DNA of 64,000 nt, taken from CAVWUA01 sp963758025 (GTDB taxonomy: Bacteria; Planctomycetota; Planctomycetia; Isosphaerales; Isosphaeraceae). The notes under the pieces were generated by a model. That model was not told the DNA's origin and made no database searches. It saw nothing but the letters and a program-made list of their open reading frames with translations. The translations under genes were made by a program, and so were the position numbers. Positions 32,443 to 42,811 of this stretch are shown here, in pieces. How positions within the stretch are numbered: the stretch's first letter is position 1; each line of letters starts with the position of its first letter. The stretch lies in NCBI GenBank assembly GCA_963758025.1, contig CAVWUA010000006.1, forward strand, positions 124,001 through 188,000, read 5' to 3'.

Positions 32443-33567
32443 GTGTCCACAACGAATACCCTCAAGCGCATGCTCCTCTCGGCCGCCGGGCTGCTCGTCG
32501 CGCTACTGATGGCCGCGGGGCCGCCGGAAACGATCGAACCGCGGCCCTGGATCGAGATTCGGGGGGTCTATGGCGGCATTCCGACGCAACTGCTCGACAA
32601 GGGGGATTCGCTCGCGGACCACGGAATCAACGCCGTCTGGATCGGCTCCGGCGGGCTGAACGCGGAGCGCATCGCGCTGGCGAAGGCGCAGGGGGTTTCC
32701 CTGTTCGCCGAGTTCAACACGATGCACGACGCGTCGTACCTGAAGGACCACCCCGACGCCGCGCCGGTGGGGCCGGACGGGGAAATCTGCCCGCCGCCCG
32801 ACGGCTGGCAAGGGATCTGCCCGACCCATCCGGGATACCGCCAGTACCGCATGGAGGCGTTCCGCAAGGCGCTCGCGGAGTACCCGATCGACGGGATCTG
32901 GCTCGACTACCACCACGCCCACGCGAGCTGGGAACAGGCCGAGCCGAAGCTGCCGGAGACGTGCTTCTGCGACCGTTGCCTCGCGCGGTTCGAGCGAGAC
33001 ACCGGGATCGACCTTCCCGAGGCATCGACACCCGAGCAGGCGAAACGGTTGCTCGGTCCTTTGCGCGAGCGTTGGGTCCAGTGGCGTTGCGACGTCTTCA
33101 CCGACTGGGTCCGCCAGTTCCACGACATCCGCGACGAGGTCCGCCCGAAGGCGCTGCTGGGGACGTTCCATTGCCCGTGGTCGGACACCGACCGCGATGG
33201 GGCCTTGCGGGAGAAGCTGGCGATCGACCTGAAAGCGCAATCGCGATACATCGACGTGTTCAGCCCGATGCCGTATCACGCCCGCTTCGGCCACGCGGAG
33301 GACCCGGCGTGGATCTCCCGGCAGACGGCCTGGCTGGGGCGGTATCTCGGCGTCGAGGGGAAGCCCGGCGAGCGGCTCCGGATCTGGCCGATCGTGCAGC
33401 TCTCGGACTGGGGGGAGCCGGTCCCCGCCGGAGACGTCCGCGCGGTGCTCGACCACGGCACCCGCCCCCCCGCGACCGGCGTGACCGTCTTCGCCTGGGG
33501 ATCGCTGGCGAAGGATCGAGCCAAAGTGGAAGAAATGAGCACCTTCTATCGTGAGATTCGCCCGTGA
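32443..33567 (+). CDS. Secreted putative glycoside hydrolase (GHL-type TIM barrel)
   Basis: Intact 374-residue exported protein. A signal peptide (LKRMLLSAAGLLVALLMAAG) is followed by a barrel-like fold: RGVYGGIPTQLLDKG, INAVWIGSGG, VSLFAEFNTM, a Cys-containing segment GEICPPPDGWQGICPTHPGY, YPIDGIWLDYHHAHASWE (likely catalytic strand), CFCDRCLARFERDTG, and IDVFSPMPYHARFG. The ETCFCDRC segment is the Cys-rich motif found in several GHL families near the active site. GTG 32443 was chosen because GGAGG lies 8 bases upstream and the signal peptide then begins correctly. It lies 20 bases before the CocE gene, so cotranscription is likely. Confidence 0.75.
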   Translation: MSTTNTLKRMLLSAAGLLVALLMAAGPPETIEPRPWIEIRGVYGGIPTQLLDKGDSLADHGINAVWIGSGGLNAERIALAKAQGVSLFAEFNTMHDASYLKDHPDAAPVGPDGEICPPPDGWQGICPTHPGYRQYRMEAFRKALAEYPIDGIWLDYHHAHASWEQAEPKLPETCFCDRCLARFERDTGIDLPEASTPEQAKRLLGPLRERWVQWRCDVFTDWVRQFHDIRDEVRPKALLGTFHCPWSDTDRDGALREKLAIDLKAQSRYIDVFSPMPYHARFGHAEDPAWISRQTAWLGRYLGVEGKPGERLRIWPIVQLSDWGEPVPAGDVRAVLDHGTRPPATGVTVFAWGSLAKDRAKVEEMSTFYREIRP

Positions 33568-33587
33568 TTGTCTCACTGGAGAAACCG

Positions 33588-35479
33588 ATGCCGATTCCGC
33601 GATCGTTCCGCTTACGACTCTTTCTCGCCCTGCTCGGAATCGCCCTCCTGCCGGGAAATCTCGCGGCGCAAGGGTTGGAGTACGTCAAGGCGCACTACAC
33701 GAAGTACGAGCACCGCATCCCGATGCGCGACGGCAAGCGGCTGTTCACGGCGGTCTATGTGCCGAAGGACGCCAGCGCGTCGAAGACGTACCCCATCCTG
33801 CTGAACCGCACCCCATACAGCGTGAAGCCGTACGGCGAGGACCAGTCGAAATCCAACCTCGGACCGTCGCCGTTGTTCGGCAAGGCCGGATACATATTCG
33901 CCTATCAAGACGTGCGCGGTCGATGGATGTCCGAAGGGGACTTCGTGAACATGCGCCCGTACGATCCCGCGAAGGACGGGCAGGAGATCGACGAGAACAG
34001 CGACACGCGCGACACGATCGACTGGCTGCTGGAGCACGTGCCGGGGCACAACGGCAAGGTTGGCCAGTGGGGGATCTCCTACCCCGGGTTCTACACGGTC
34101 GCGGGGATCGTCGATGCGCACCCGGCCCTGGTGGCGGCCTCGCCGCAGGCCCCGGTGACGGACTGGTTCATCGGCGACGACTGGCACCACAACGGCGCGT
34201 TCTTCCTGCCGCACGCGTTTAACTTCCTCGCCACGTTCGGCCGTCCCCGCCCCGAGCCAACGACCGACTTCAGCCCGAAATTCAGCCACGGCATGCCCGA
34301 CGGCTACCGCTTCTTCCTCGAAATGGGGCCATTGCCCAACGCCGACGAGAAATACTTTCAGGGGGATGTCGCCTTCTGGAATGAAATCATGCGGCATAAC
34401 ACCTATGACGATTTCTGGCAGGCCCGCAACATCCGCCAGCACCTCACGCACGTTCGCCCGGCGGTGATGACCGTCGGTGGCTGGTTCGACGCCGAGAACC
34501 TCTTCGGCGCGCTCGAAACCTACAAGAAGATCGAGAAGGACAATCCCAAGGCTCAGAACACGCTGGTCATGGGGCCTTGGTTCCACGGTGGCTGGGAACG
34601 GGACGACGGCGCTTCGCTCGGCTTCGTCCAGTTCGACGCGAAGACGTCGGAGTTCTACCGCGAACAGATCGAGTTCCCCTTCTTCGAGTTCCACCTGAAA
34701 GGCGAAGGCGGCTTCGACCCGCCCGAGGCATGGGTCTTCGAGATGGGCACGAACCAGTGGCGGCAACACAAACAATGGCCGCCGAAGGAGGCTCGGAAGC
34801 AGTCACTCTACCTCCGCGAGGAGGGCAAGCTGGCATTCGAGCCGCCCGCCGAGACGACGCCCGAGGACGCCCACGACGCCTACGTCAGCGATCCCGCCGC
34901 ACCCGGTCCCGTTTATCAGCAACACCGCGATCGGCATGACGCGCGAATACATGGTGGGCGATCAGCGGTTCGCCGCGACCCGGCCCGATGTCCTCGTCTA
35001 TCAGACCGAGCCGCTGGAAAAGGACGTGACCATCGCCGGCCCGATCCGCGCGGAGCTGGTCGTCGCCACCTCGGGCACGGATGCCGACTGGGTCGTCAAG
35101 CTGATCGACGTGTACCCGGATGATTACCCGAACCCGGACCCGAACGCCAGAGGAGGTCGAGATGGGCGGGTTCCAGCAGCTCGTCCGGGGGGACGTGATG
35201 CGCGGGAAGTTCCGCGAGAGTTTCGAGCGGCCCGAGCCCTTCACACCCGACGAGCCGACGCCGGTCCAGTTCACGCTTCAAGACACGTATCACACGTTCC
35301 GCCGGGGGCACCGCATCATGGTCCACGTGCAGAGTACGTGGTTCCCGCTGGTGGACCGTAACCCGCAACGGTTCGTGGATATCTACCACGCGACGGAGTC
35401 CGACTTCCAGAAGGCCACCCAGCGCGTCTATCGATCCCCGTCGCGGGCGTCGCGGATCGTCGTCGGCGTCATGCCCTGA
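33588..35479 (+). CDS. Secreted CocE/NonD (S15 X-Pro dipeptidyl-peptidase-like) hydrolase, two frame breaks
   Basis: Alpha/beta hydrolase of about 630 residues in the CocE/glutaryl-7-ACA acylase/S15 family. A signal peptide (FLALLGIALLPGNLAAQ) precedes the catalytic domain: HRIPMRDGKRLFTAVYVPK, QDVRGRWMSEG, and the nucleophile elbow GQWGISYPGF (Ser near residue 164). VMTVGGWFDAENL carries the acid and GPWFHGGW the His. The C-terminal jelly roll (X-Pro dipeptidyl-peptidase C-domain) reads DVLVYQTEPLEKDVTIAG and DTYHTFRRGHRIMVHVQST. Frame changes are near 34905 (after DPAAP) and near 35143 (resuming EEVEMGGFQQLV). ATG 33588 is preceded by GGAG at 7 bases; the in-frame GTG 33564 overlaps the upstream stop. 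Confidence 0.88.
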
Positions 35480-35611
35480 TCGGGAGTTAGCGGGGCCTCC
35501 ACCGGCAAGGCCCCTTCGGCAAGTTCCGAGGAAAGTGCTGGGTGACTCGCCAAGGCCAAGCGGGCCGAGCGTCTGGAGCAGCCGGAGCACCGGCCTCTTA
35601 CCTTACCACGC

Positions 35612-37012
35612 TCATTGCTTGCCAAGCCGCCGTTCAAGCTGATTCTCAACCGGCTCGACCGTCTTCCGGTGCTCATCGGCGATCTGGCGGATCTCGGAGA
35701 TGACGTCGGGATGTTCGGCGGCGACGTTCCAGTGCTCGCCGGGGTCGATGCCCAGGTGATACAGGAGCGGCGGGTCGTGACGCTCGACCTTTCGGTTCGG
35801 GCCGTAGGCATCCTGCGTGACGAAATGGGCCTTGTACAACCCTTTGCGAACGGCGTAGAGGGTCGTACCCCGGTAGTAGAATATCACGTCGCGGGGGCTC
35901 GGCCCCTGGCCGAAGAGCGCGGGGCGGATGTCGTAACCATCGAGTTCGCGGTCGCTCGGGACCTCGGCACCGGCCAGTTTCAACGCGGTGACGTACAGGT
36001 CCATCGTCGCGCCCGGATCACGGACGGTCGTGCCGGCGGGGATTTTACCGGGCCAGCGCGCGACCATCGCCTCGCGCATCCCCCCCTCCCAGGTGCTCCC
36101 CTTGCCGTCGCGGAGCAAGCCGGCCGAGCCCCCTTGCTCGTCAAAGATCAGCCAGGGACCGTTGTCGCTGGTGAAGACGACCAGCGTCCGCTCGTCGATC
36201 CCGAGCCGATCGAGCGCAACGAGGATCTGACCGACGCTCCAGTCCACCTCCTCCACGACGTCGCCGAACAGCCCGCGCGGGCTCTTGCCCTTGAATTTCT
36301 CCGAGCGGAACAGCGGGACGTGGGGCATCGTGTACGGCAGATAGAGGAAGAATGGGCCGTCCTTGTGGGCGTCGATGAACCGGATCGCCTCCTCCGTGTA
36401 GCGCTTCGTCAGGGTGTGCTGGTCGGCCGGGCGCTCGATGACCTCCTCGTTGCGCATCAAGGGGACGTTGAAGTACTCAACCTTCGGCTCGGTGATCGCC
36501 TTGCGTCCGTCGGGGGCGTCGGCCACGCGGTCCATGTCGTTGCTGTAGGGGATGCCGAAGTAGGAGTCAAATCCGTTGCGGGTCGGCAGGTACTGCGGCA
36601 GGTGCCCGAGGTGCCACTTGCCGACGCACGCCGTCGCGTACCCGGCCGACTTGAGCGCCTCGGCCAGCGTGATCTCACGCTCCGGCAGACCGCCCGCCGA
36701 GTCCGGGAAGAGGACCCGATGATCGCTGCTGATCATGCCGCTACGGATCGGCAGTCGTCCGGTCATCAGGGCCGCGCGGCTCGGCGTGCAGACGCTCGCT
36801 CCGACGTAGAAATTTGTCCAGCGTTGCCCTTCACGGGCCATGCGGTCGAGGTTCGTCGTGCGGATCGTCGGATGGCCGAAACAACCGAGGTCGCCGTATC
36901 CGAGATCATCGGCGAACAGAATGACGATGTTCGGTGGCTGTTCGTCCGCGAAGCCATTCGACCCAATCAACGACAATCCCAGCAACACCAGCGCAGGCAG
37001 GATTCTGTGCAT
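35612..37012 (-). CDS. Secreted arylsulfatase
   Basis: Intact 466-residue sulfatase. A signal peptide (LPALVLLGLSLIGSNGFA) is followed by NIVILFADDLGYGDLGCFG (metal ligands), the formylglycine signature CTPSRAALMTGR, ATACVGKWHLGH, and VVFTSDNGP (second metal pair). The GGMREAMVARWPG motif is typical of arylsulfatase A-like planctomycete enzymes. The shortened C-terminal region ends PVENQLERRLGKQ. ATG 37012 was chosen because GGGAGA lies about 10 bases upstream and the signal peptide begins at once. It converges with the CocE gene. No formylglycine-generating enzyme gene is in the window. Substrate: probably a sulfated polysaccharide. Confidence 0.93.
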   Translation of the reverse strand: MHRILPALVLLGLSLIGSNGFADEQPPNIVILFADDLGYGDLGCFGHPTIRTTNLDRMAREGQRWTNFYVGASVCTPSRAALMTGRLPIRSGMISSDHRVLFPDSAGGLPEREITLAEALKSAGYATACVGKWHLGHLPQYLPTRNGFDSYFGIPYSNDMDRVADAPDGRKAITEPKVEYFNVPLMRNEEVIERPADQHTLTKRYTEEAIRFIDAHKDGPFFLYLPYTMPHVPLFRSEKFKGKSPRGLFGDVVEEVDWSVGQILVALDRLGIDERTLVVFTSDNGPWLIFDEQGGSAGLLRDGKGSTWEGGMREAMVARWPGKIPAGTTVRDPGATMDLYVTALKLAGAEVPSDRELDGYDIRPALFGQGPSPRDVIFYYRGTTLYAVRKGLYKAHFVTQDAYGPNRKVERHDPPLLYHLGIDPGEHWNVAAEHPDVISEIRQIADEHRKTVEPVENQLERRLGKQ

Positions 37013-37608
37013 CGTGATTTTCTCCCTGGATGTGTGAGGAGATGTCACAATACAACAGCCCTCCGGCATTGTCACCCGGCTGCTATGGTTCTGGCACAAT
37101 GGGACCGAGGACAATGATGCAGCCTCGCAATAATTCATCATTGCACGCAATCATGATAGCGTGTTAGATTTTTTCTTCTTAGCGTCCCATCGTCCGAAAA
37201 ATAACGCTTATTCTTCTCAGACGCATTTCGTTGCCGATTTTTCCTTTGACACCAATCGTCCAGCGATAACAAAATGATCGCTGTATCCTGGAACCTCCTG
37301 GTACACGGGAACTTATCCTCTTGGAGTGCCGACGAGACGACTCTAAAGCTCCAGTCCATGCTGGAGCTTCGCAGTCGCAAGAACGGCTCCGATGCATTTC
37401 ATCTGATGAAGCATCGGCTTGATCCGGGAATTCTCTCCGGATCGGATTCCAAAGTAGGTTTCGTGCGGATCAGTCGAGACGACCATCAGCGAAGGAATCG
37501 ATCATGATCCCGCGCTCAAGCGTCTCTCCCCCCGGCTCCATCCGGCGCTCCTCGCCTCGTGATACCCGGCCTTCTTTCTGAATTTCGACGCTTGAGGAAC
37601 ATCGATCA
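37013..37608. other. Long intergenic region, about 600 bases, less GC-rich
   Basis: Between the divergent sulfatase and lipoprotein genes. The first 250 bases are noticeably richer in A/T (for example around 37140-37270), which suits promoter DNA. The segment 37346-37443 folds into three successive hairpins (listed separately). A possible 77-residue frame at 37274-37507 has no recognisable features and I do not call it. Confidence 0.5.
37346..37443 (+). ncRNA. Three consecutive stem-loops, candidate structured RNA
   Basis: Hairpin 1 (37346-37369): AAGCTCCAG / CTGGAGCTT, 9 bp, 6-base loop. Hairpin 2 (37389-37417): CCGATGC / GCATCGG with an inner TTCA / TGAA extension around a 5-base loop. Hairpin 3 (37421-37443): GATCCGG / CCGGATC, 7 bp, 9-base loop. 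All are perfect at their bases and nearly contiguous, in a region with no convincing gene, 165 bases upstream of the lipoprotein start. It could be a small RNA, a 5' leader structure or binding sites. Strand is arbitrary because the stems are symmetric. Confidence 0.4.
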
Positions 37609-37845
37609 ATGTCGCATTTCGCTTCTGTCCGTTCGGTGCTTCTGGCTCTCCCGCTCGTGATGGGCCTGGCGATCTTTTCCGGTTGCGACGGTGGCGACGA
37701 GGGAGGTCAGGTTGCCGACTTCCCCACGGGGAACGCTCCCCCGCCGCCGAGCGTGGCGGAAGACAACAAGTCGTCCGTGCCCAAGAATCCGGTGAATCCC
37801 GATTCCAGCTCAATGCCGGACACCACGCAGATGTCCACGCAATGA
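37609..37845 (+). CDS. Small lipoprotein, Pro/Ser-rich
   Basis: Intact 78-residue protein with a type II signal peptide: LLALPLVMGLAIFSGC, Cys at about residue 26 being the lipidated residue. The mature part is short, acidic then proline- and serine-rich (GNAPPPPSVAEDN, NPVNPDSSSMPD), probably unstructured and anchored in a membrane. No family is recognised. It precedes the DUF1559 gene by 254 bases on the same strand. Planctomycetes often place small lipoproteins of this kind next to DUF1559 genes, which suggests a shared envelope role; that is inference. Confidence 0.75.
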   Translation: MSHFASVRSVLLALPLVMGLAIFSGCDGGDEGGQVADFPTGNAPPPPSVAEDNKSSVPKNPVNPDSSSMPDTTQMSTQ

Positions 37846-38099
37846 GTCTTGATAGCCGGAGAGTGGAGGCAGCGAAACCTCGAACATAACGTTCAGGATC
37901 GTTTTCCTTGTCCGATCAATGGGGGAGGTCCGTCCCGTCCGAACGATCGCCGACCAGGTTGGAACGTCGGGTGGCCCCCTGATGGTTCCTGGATCGATCC
38001 ATGCCCTACGCATGTGTGATCCAGGGGCCATCCTGACGGATCTGTCTGCGCGTGACTTGTCGTTTTTTTTCTTTTTTCTCTCTCCGGAGGCGGGTCTTG

Positions 38100-39227
38100 A
38101 TGAACGTATCATCGTTGCATCCCGTGAAACCGTCGCGTTCCGCGCGCGGGTTCACCCTGATCGAACTGCTCGTTGTCATCGCCATTATCGGTGTCTTGAT
38201 TGCGCTGCTGCTACCGGCCGTGCAGGCCGCGCGCGAAGCGGCTCGCCGCTCTCAGTGCACAAACAACCTGAAGCAGATTGGCCTGGCGCTTCAGAACTAT
38301 CACTCGGCCTTCGATTCCTTCCCCCTGGGTGGGAATCCCGCGCCGAGCGGGCCGGGGTCCGGCTGCTGCCAGTACTGGGCCGGCTGGAGCGCCCAGACGA
38401 TGCTCCTGCCGTTCCTGGAACAGACGACGATCTACAATGCCATCAACTTCGACTACCTGGGCCGTGGCAATGGCGCGGCCGAGCAGTCGAACAAGACGGG
38501 CTTCACCACCCGCATCAACGCCTTCCTCTGCCCATCCTCGCCGGAACCGGGTGGCGGAACCTGGTACGGGCGTCCCTTCGCCGGGAACTGCTACTGGGCC
38601 AGCGCCGGCTCCAGCGTCATGTGGCTGGGGAACCAGAGCTCGAACCCCAACGGCATCTTCGCCGTCGGCGGCAACGTGACGGGCATCCGTGATGTTCTCG
38701 ACGGGACCTCATCCACCGTCGCCTTTGGCGAGTGGCGGATCGGCGACTTCGACGACAACAAGCTCTCGATCCAGGACATCGTCGGCAATAACAGTTTCGG
38801 CACCTTCCCGGGCGCGGGGAACCGGAACATGGTGACACCGAACGCCAACATGCCGTACGGAGCCCAGTATCTCCAGACCGCGCTCCAGGCGTGCGCTAAA
38901 AGCTGGCAGTCCAAGTCGGGAGGCTACGGCACGAACGGGCAGCGGAGCTGGAACGGCCGCATGTGGCATCCGGGCGAATACGGTCACGCTCTGGGCAACA
39001 CGCTGGTTCCGCCGAACTCCAACTACCCGTACTGCCAGTTCTGGGACTCGAACTCCGACTTCGACTCGGCCGGCATCTGCGGTCTGTCCAGCTACCATTC
39101 CGGTGGCGCCAACGTCTGCTTCGCGGACGGCTCGGTCCACTTCCTCAAGTCGAGCATCAACTGGAATACCCTCTGGTCGATCGGCTCGCGTTCCCAGGGT
39201 GAGGCCGTCAGCGCCGATCAGTATTGA
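38100..39227 (+). CDS. DUF1559 pseudopilin-like protein
   Basis: Intact 375-residue protein. The prepilin-like N-terminus ARGFTLIELLVVIAIIGVL (cleavage after Gly) continues into LLLPAVQAAREAARRSQCTN and NLKQIGLALQNYHSAF. The central part has LLPFLEQTTIYNAIN, NAFLCPSSPEPGGG, RDVLDGTSSTVAFGEW, and the C-terminal H-x-GG motif SSYHSGGANVCFADGSVHFL with the terminal VSADQY. ATG 38100 has CCGGAGG about 9 bases upstream and a T-rich leader before it. It is a paralogue of the protein encoded at 29874-30915 and, unlike it, unbroken. A strong hairpin follows at 39286. Confidence 0.95.
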   Translation: MNVSSLHPVKPSRSARGFTLIELLVVIAIIGVLIALLLPAVQAAREAARRSQCTNNLKQIGLALQNYHSAFDSFPLGGNPAPSGPGSGCCQYWAGWSAQTMLLPFLEQTTIYNAINFDYLGRGNGAAEQSNKTGFTTRINAFLCPSSPEPGGGTWYGRPFAGNCYWASAGSSVMWLGNQSSNPNGIFAVGGNVTGIRDVLDGTSSTVAFGEWRIGDFDDNKLSIQDIVGNNSFGTFPGAGNRNMVTPNANMPYGAQYLQTALQACAKSWQSKSGGYGTNGQRSWNGRMWHPGEYGHALGNTLVPPNSNYPYCQFWDSNSDFDSAGICGLSSYHSGGANVCFADGSVHFLKSSINWNTLWSIGSRSQGEAVSADQY

Positions 39228-39285
39228 GCGGATCAGGGCCGTTCGGGAATGGATTTCCCAGGGCCATTCGATGAGGTTCAACCAA

Positions 39286-39321
39286 CGAGGCGGGAGCGGC
39301 CCCCAGGCCGCTCCCGCCTCG
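39286..39321 (+). terminator. Strong GC-rich hairpin after the DUF1559 gene
   Basis: Perfect 16-bp stem (arm CGAGGCGGGAGCGGCC) with loop CCCA, 58 bases after the DUF1559 stop. Only a weak T-rich stretch follows. It most probably ends DUF1559 transcription; being symmetric it could also act on antisense transcripts. Confidence 0.75.
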
Positions 39322-39460
39322 TCGCGTTTCCGTCACGACCCGAAGACCGTTGTCGCTGGTTCTCCCCCGTCCGACATGCCCCGTGAGACAGCGGCGTCGA
39401 GATCAACGGGGCCTCAGCAGGGTTACCTCAAGCGATCTCTTACATTTCGATATATAATGG

Positions 39461-39474
39461 GCGGTGCCCACCCT
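39461..39474. repeat. Fragment of the dispersed palindromic repeat
   Basis: GGCGGTGCCCACCCTAC sits just before the 3' end of the minus-strand cytochrome gene, matching GGTGCCCACCCT at about 25170 and the CACCCACCC end of the 23949-24020 element. Confidence 0.35.
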
Positions 39475-39485
39475 ACAGAAATTGC

Positions 39486-42400
39486 TCAGGGCTGTTCGTC
39501 GCCGGCCCTGGTCGATGTGCCCAGGGGGACGGCGCCGTCGAGGTAACGCCAGTTCTTCAGGAAGGTAATCAGGTCGGCCATCTCCTGGAGGGTGATGTCT
39601 TTCTCCAGCCCTTCCGGCATCAGGGATTTGCCGGTGGAGCGGATTTCCTCGATGTCGCGGCGGAGGATCACGTCGGTCTTGTCCTCGGCGCGTCGGAGGG
39701 TCACGCTCGACGCCGTCTCGGCGGCGATCACACCGTCGATCACGTTGCCGTCGCGGGTGGCGATCACGTAGCCGACGTAGTTGCTGTCGATCGCCTGGTT
39801 CGGGTTCAGGATGTCGTTGAGCAGGGCCTCGGGCGTCTTGACTCGGGTATCGGAAATGTCCGGCCCGACGTTCACGCCGAGGTCGGCGATCCGGTGGCAG
39901 ACCGCGCAGTTCTTCTGGAAGACGGCGCGGCCGTTGTCCGAGTCCCCCTTCCGATCGAGAGCCGGCCGGTAACGTGCGAGGGCTTGCTGGCGATCCTCCG
40001 GCAACGATTCCTCCAGGAGCGTGCGAGACCGAGCGCGGATCTCCGCGTTGCCGCTGCCGACCAGGCGTCGGACGTGCAAGGCGTCGAGGTCCCCCGGCAG
40101 CACGCGCCCATCCTCAAGCTCGTCCAGCAAGAGCCGGATGCGGTCGGCCTGGCGGAGCATCGCCTCGGTCACCTCCCGGCGCACGGCGGGGGTGTACGAG
40201 CGCCAGTCTTGCATGAGTAGCTCACCGACCTGCGGCGCCGCTGCGCGGCGATCGCCCGCACGGCGGCCACACGTACTTCCTGCCGGCTCTCGTTCTGAAG
40301 CAGATCGACCAGATGCGGCCCGGCAACGTCCCAGGGGGCATGCGCGAGAAGGCGAATCGCATCGAGCCGCGCGGGGATCTCCCGGTCCTCGTCCCCGGCG
40401 ACGCGCGCGGCCTGTACGAACAGCGCGTTCAGCCGCTCGGCCAGCGTCCCCGATTCCGGCAGGGTGGCGATCAGGTCGCCGAGCGTCTTCCCGCTCCGAC
40501 CCATCCCCTCGGCCAGACCATCCAGCCCGGCCATGCGGAGTCGCCCACCGTCGGCGTCGAGCGTCAGCAAGGTTTCCAGCACGTTTTCCACCTCCTTCGG
40601 ATCGCGCCGGGCACCGACCAGGGCGGTCAGTTCGCGGATCAAGGCGAGTCGGTTGGCATCGTCCGCCGCGCGGGGGTCGTCGGCCGTCGTCTTGAGAATC
40701 GTCCGCAGCAAGGCCCCGGCGCGGGTCGGCACGCCACTCTCGACGGCCAGCCGGGTCCAGCGATCCCCGGCACCGGCCAGGGCGATCCGGGCGAGCGGCT
40801 CGACGATGCGGTCGTCATCCAGCCCCCCGAGGCTCAGGGCGACCTGGAACCGCAGGCGGGCGTCGGGATCGTCGGCCAGTCCCATCACCCGCTGACGGAT
40901 CGCGTCGTCCTTCGCGAGATAGGGTTCCGCGAGCCGCACGGCATGTTCCCGGACGCGGGGGTGGGGGTCGTCGAGCAGCCGCCGCACGAGGTCCGCGTCG
41001 AGCTTCCCGAACGATTCCAGCAACCACGCGGCATGGAGCCGGGCGAGCGGGCGGTCGTCCTCCCGGACGGTCTGGACCAGCGGCTCGATCGCCCCGGCGT
41101 CCTGCCGCTCCAGCAAAAGGCGCTGGGCGGTCCGCCGCCACCAGATGTTCGGATGGCCGAGACGATCGACCAGATCCTCGGTCGTCGCGTCGCTCAGATG
41201 CGGGGGGGCCGGGCGATCCTTGGCCGTATCCGGCACGACCCGCCAGATTCGTCCGGTGTGCTTGCCAAGGGTCAGGTCGGGCCGTTCCTTCAACTCGGCG
41301 GGCATGAACTGGGGATGCTCGATGACCGCGCGGTCCATGTCCACAATATAGAGGGCGCCGTCCGGTCCGACCGTCTGGTTGACCGGGCGGAACCAGGGGT
41401 CTTGTCGAGGCGAGGAACTCGACCCCGTCGAACGCGGGCCGGGAGCGGAACGTCGCGCCGTGGGGTTTGAGGATTTCCTCGTGTACGAGGTTCCCGGTCG
41501 GCTCGCACGTAAAGGCCGCCCCTTGATACGGTTCGGGCAGGAGGTCGCCACCGTAGATGGTCACGCCGCAGGCGGCCGTGAAGTGGCCCATGTGGAGCGA
41601 GGAGGTCGTGAAGGTGCGGCTGATCGGGAACACAGGGGCCCCGGCCCCCCCCTGCCCCAGCTCCAGCACGGAGACATCCTCCAGCACCTCGGGCACGGCC
41701 AGGTACGGGTTCCGTCCGAGGTAGCGGTTCGGCAGGACGACATGCCGAAGGTGATGGCGATTGTCGCAGACGAACCGGCGGCCCCAGTCGTCGAAGGTCA
41801 GGCCGATACTGCCCCATGCCCGAGATCGCCTCGCCGCGGTCGTGGATCGGGTCGAACCGGAAGTCGCGCCCGCTGACGTCGATCGGCTGCGGCGTCGGGA
41901 TTGTCGGCGTCGCGGACCTTCCCGCCCCGCAGGCCGTTGGCGACGTAAATCCAGTTGTCGATGCCGAGCGTCGGGTGGCTGACCCGCAGTTGCGGGTTCT
42001 CGGCCGAGAACCCTTCGTACAGCCGCTCGCGCTGATCCGCCTTGCCGTCGCCGTCCGTGTCCTTCAAAAAGACGATCTCGGGGGCACGCGTGACGATCAC
42101 CCCGCCGCGCCAGGGCATCAGGCCGTTGGCAAAGAGCAAATGCTCGGCGAAGATGGTCGCGCGGTCGTAGCGGCCGTCGCCGTCGTCATCGTCAAGGACC
42201 TTGATCCGCCCCTCGGGGGCCTCGCCCGGCGGCGGGCCGTTCGGATAGTCGAGCATCTCGACCACCCAGAGCCGGCCGTCCTCGTCGAAGGCGATCTCGA
42301 CCGGGCTTTCCACCAGAGGTTCCGCCGCGACCAGTTCGACTCTCAACCCCGGCGCGATCCGGACCGCCTGCCCCGACGCCTCCGGCGACAACCCCTCCGG

Positions 42401-42487
42401 TGGGTCGGCCGCGACCGCCCCCAGCACGAGCACGAGCGAGATAGTTCCCAGCACGAAACGCCAAACACAGGGGCGCGTCACGGTCAT
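39486..42487 (-). CDS. PVC-type membrane-bound dehydrogenase / HEAT / cytochrome c protein, about four frame breaks
   Basis: Exported protein of about 1,000 residues. After a signal peptide (WRFVLGTISLVLVLGAVAA) comes a sugar-dehydrogenase-like beta propeller (VELVAAEPLVESPVEIAFDE, LWVVEMLDYPNG, VFLKDTDGDGKADQRE), then WFRPVNQTVGPDGALYIVDM, a run of HEAT-like repeats (HPNIWWRRTAQRLL, LARLHAAWLLESFG) and a C-terminal cytochrome c with heme motif CAVCH (about residue 861). This is the PVC heme-dehydrogenase architecture, thought to oxidise sugars in the periplasm. Frame changes lie near 41890, 41808, 41405 and 40235; each piece is collinear. ATG 42487 has GGAGAG 8 bases upstream. It is one of the most damaged reading frames in the window. 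Confidence 0.85.
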
Positions 42488-42811
42488 GGTCAGGCTCTCC
42501 AGAGGAAGTCTCATTTCTGGCCAGTGTAGCGGCGGGATGCCCGACCGCAAGGAGGCGGATTTCGCCCCGGAGCACAACATAGAGTCCCTGTGAAGGATGG
42601 TCACAGCGGAAGAACCGGTAGGTTGGGCCCGGCCCACCTTCTCCTTCATCAAGCGGTCGGACTGCCACGCTACGAAAATCAGACACCATAAGTCATTATT
42701 TTTAAATCACTTACGGAATTATCCAGCATTTGTGATGCAGAAATCCGGCAGACCTGGAAAATAATCGCGCTGGTTCGTGCATCGTATCCGTTGAGGGAGG
42801 TAGGGTCGTCG
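42488..42811. other. Divergent promoter region between the cytochrome gene and the ECF sigma gene
   Basis: Contains a hairpin-like word AGGTTGGGCCCGGCCCACCT (about 42621-42640) related in sequence to the dispersed GTAGGTTGGG/CCCACC repeats, and an A/T-rich block (about 42685-42730, including TTATTTTTAAATC) 80-120 bases upstream of the sigma gene where its promoter is likely. The ribosome site GGGAGG is at about 42794. No gene is seen. Confidence 0.4.

Noticed and set aside
34905..35143. Programmed ribosomal frameshifting
   Set aside because: No slippery heptamer plus downstream structure is seen here, and similar breaks occur in dozens of unrelated genes, so a common technical cause is more likely.
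37274..37507. 77-residue plus-strand frame
   Set aside because: It covers the three-hairpin segment, has no ribosome site and no family features.
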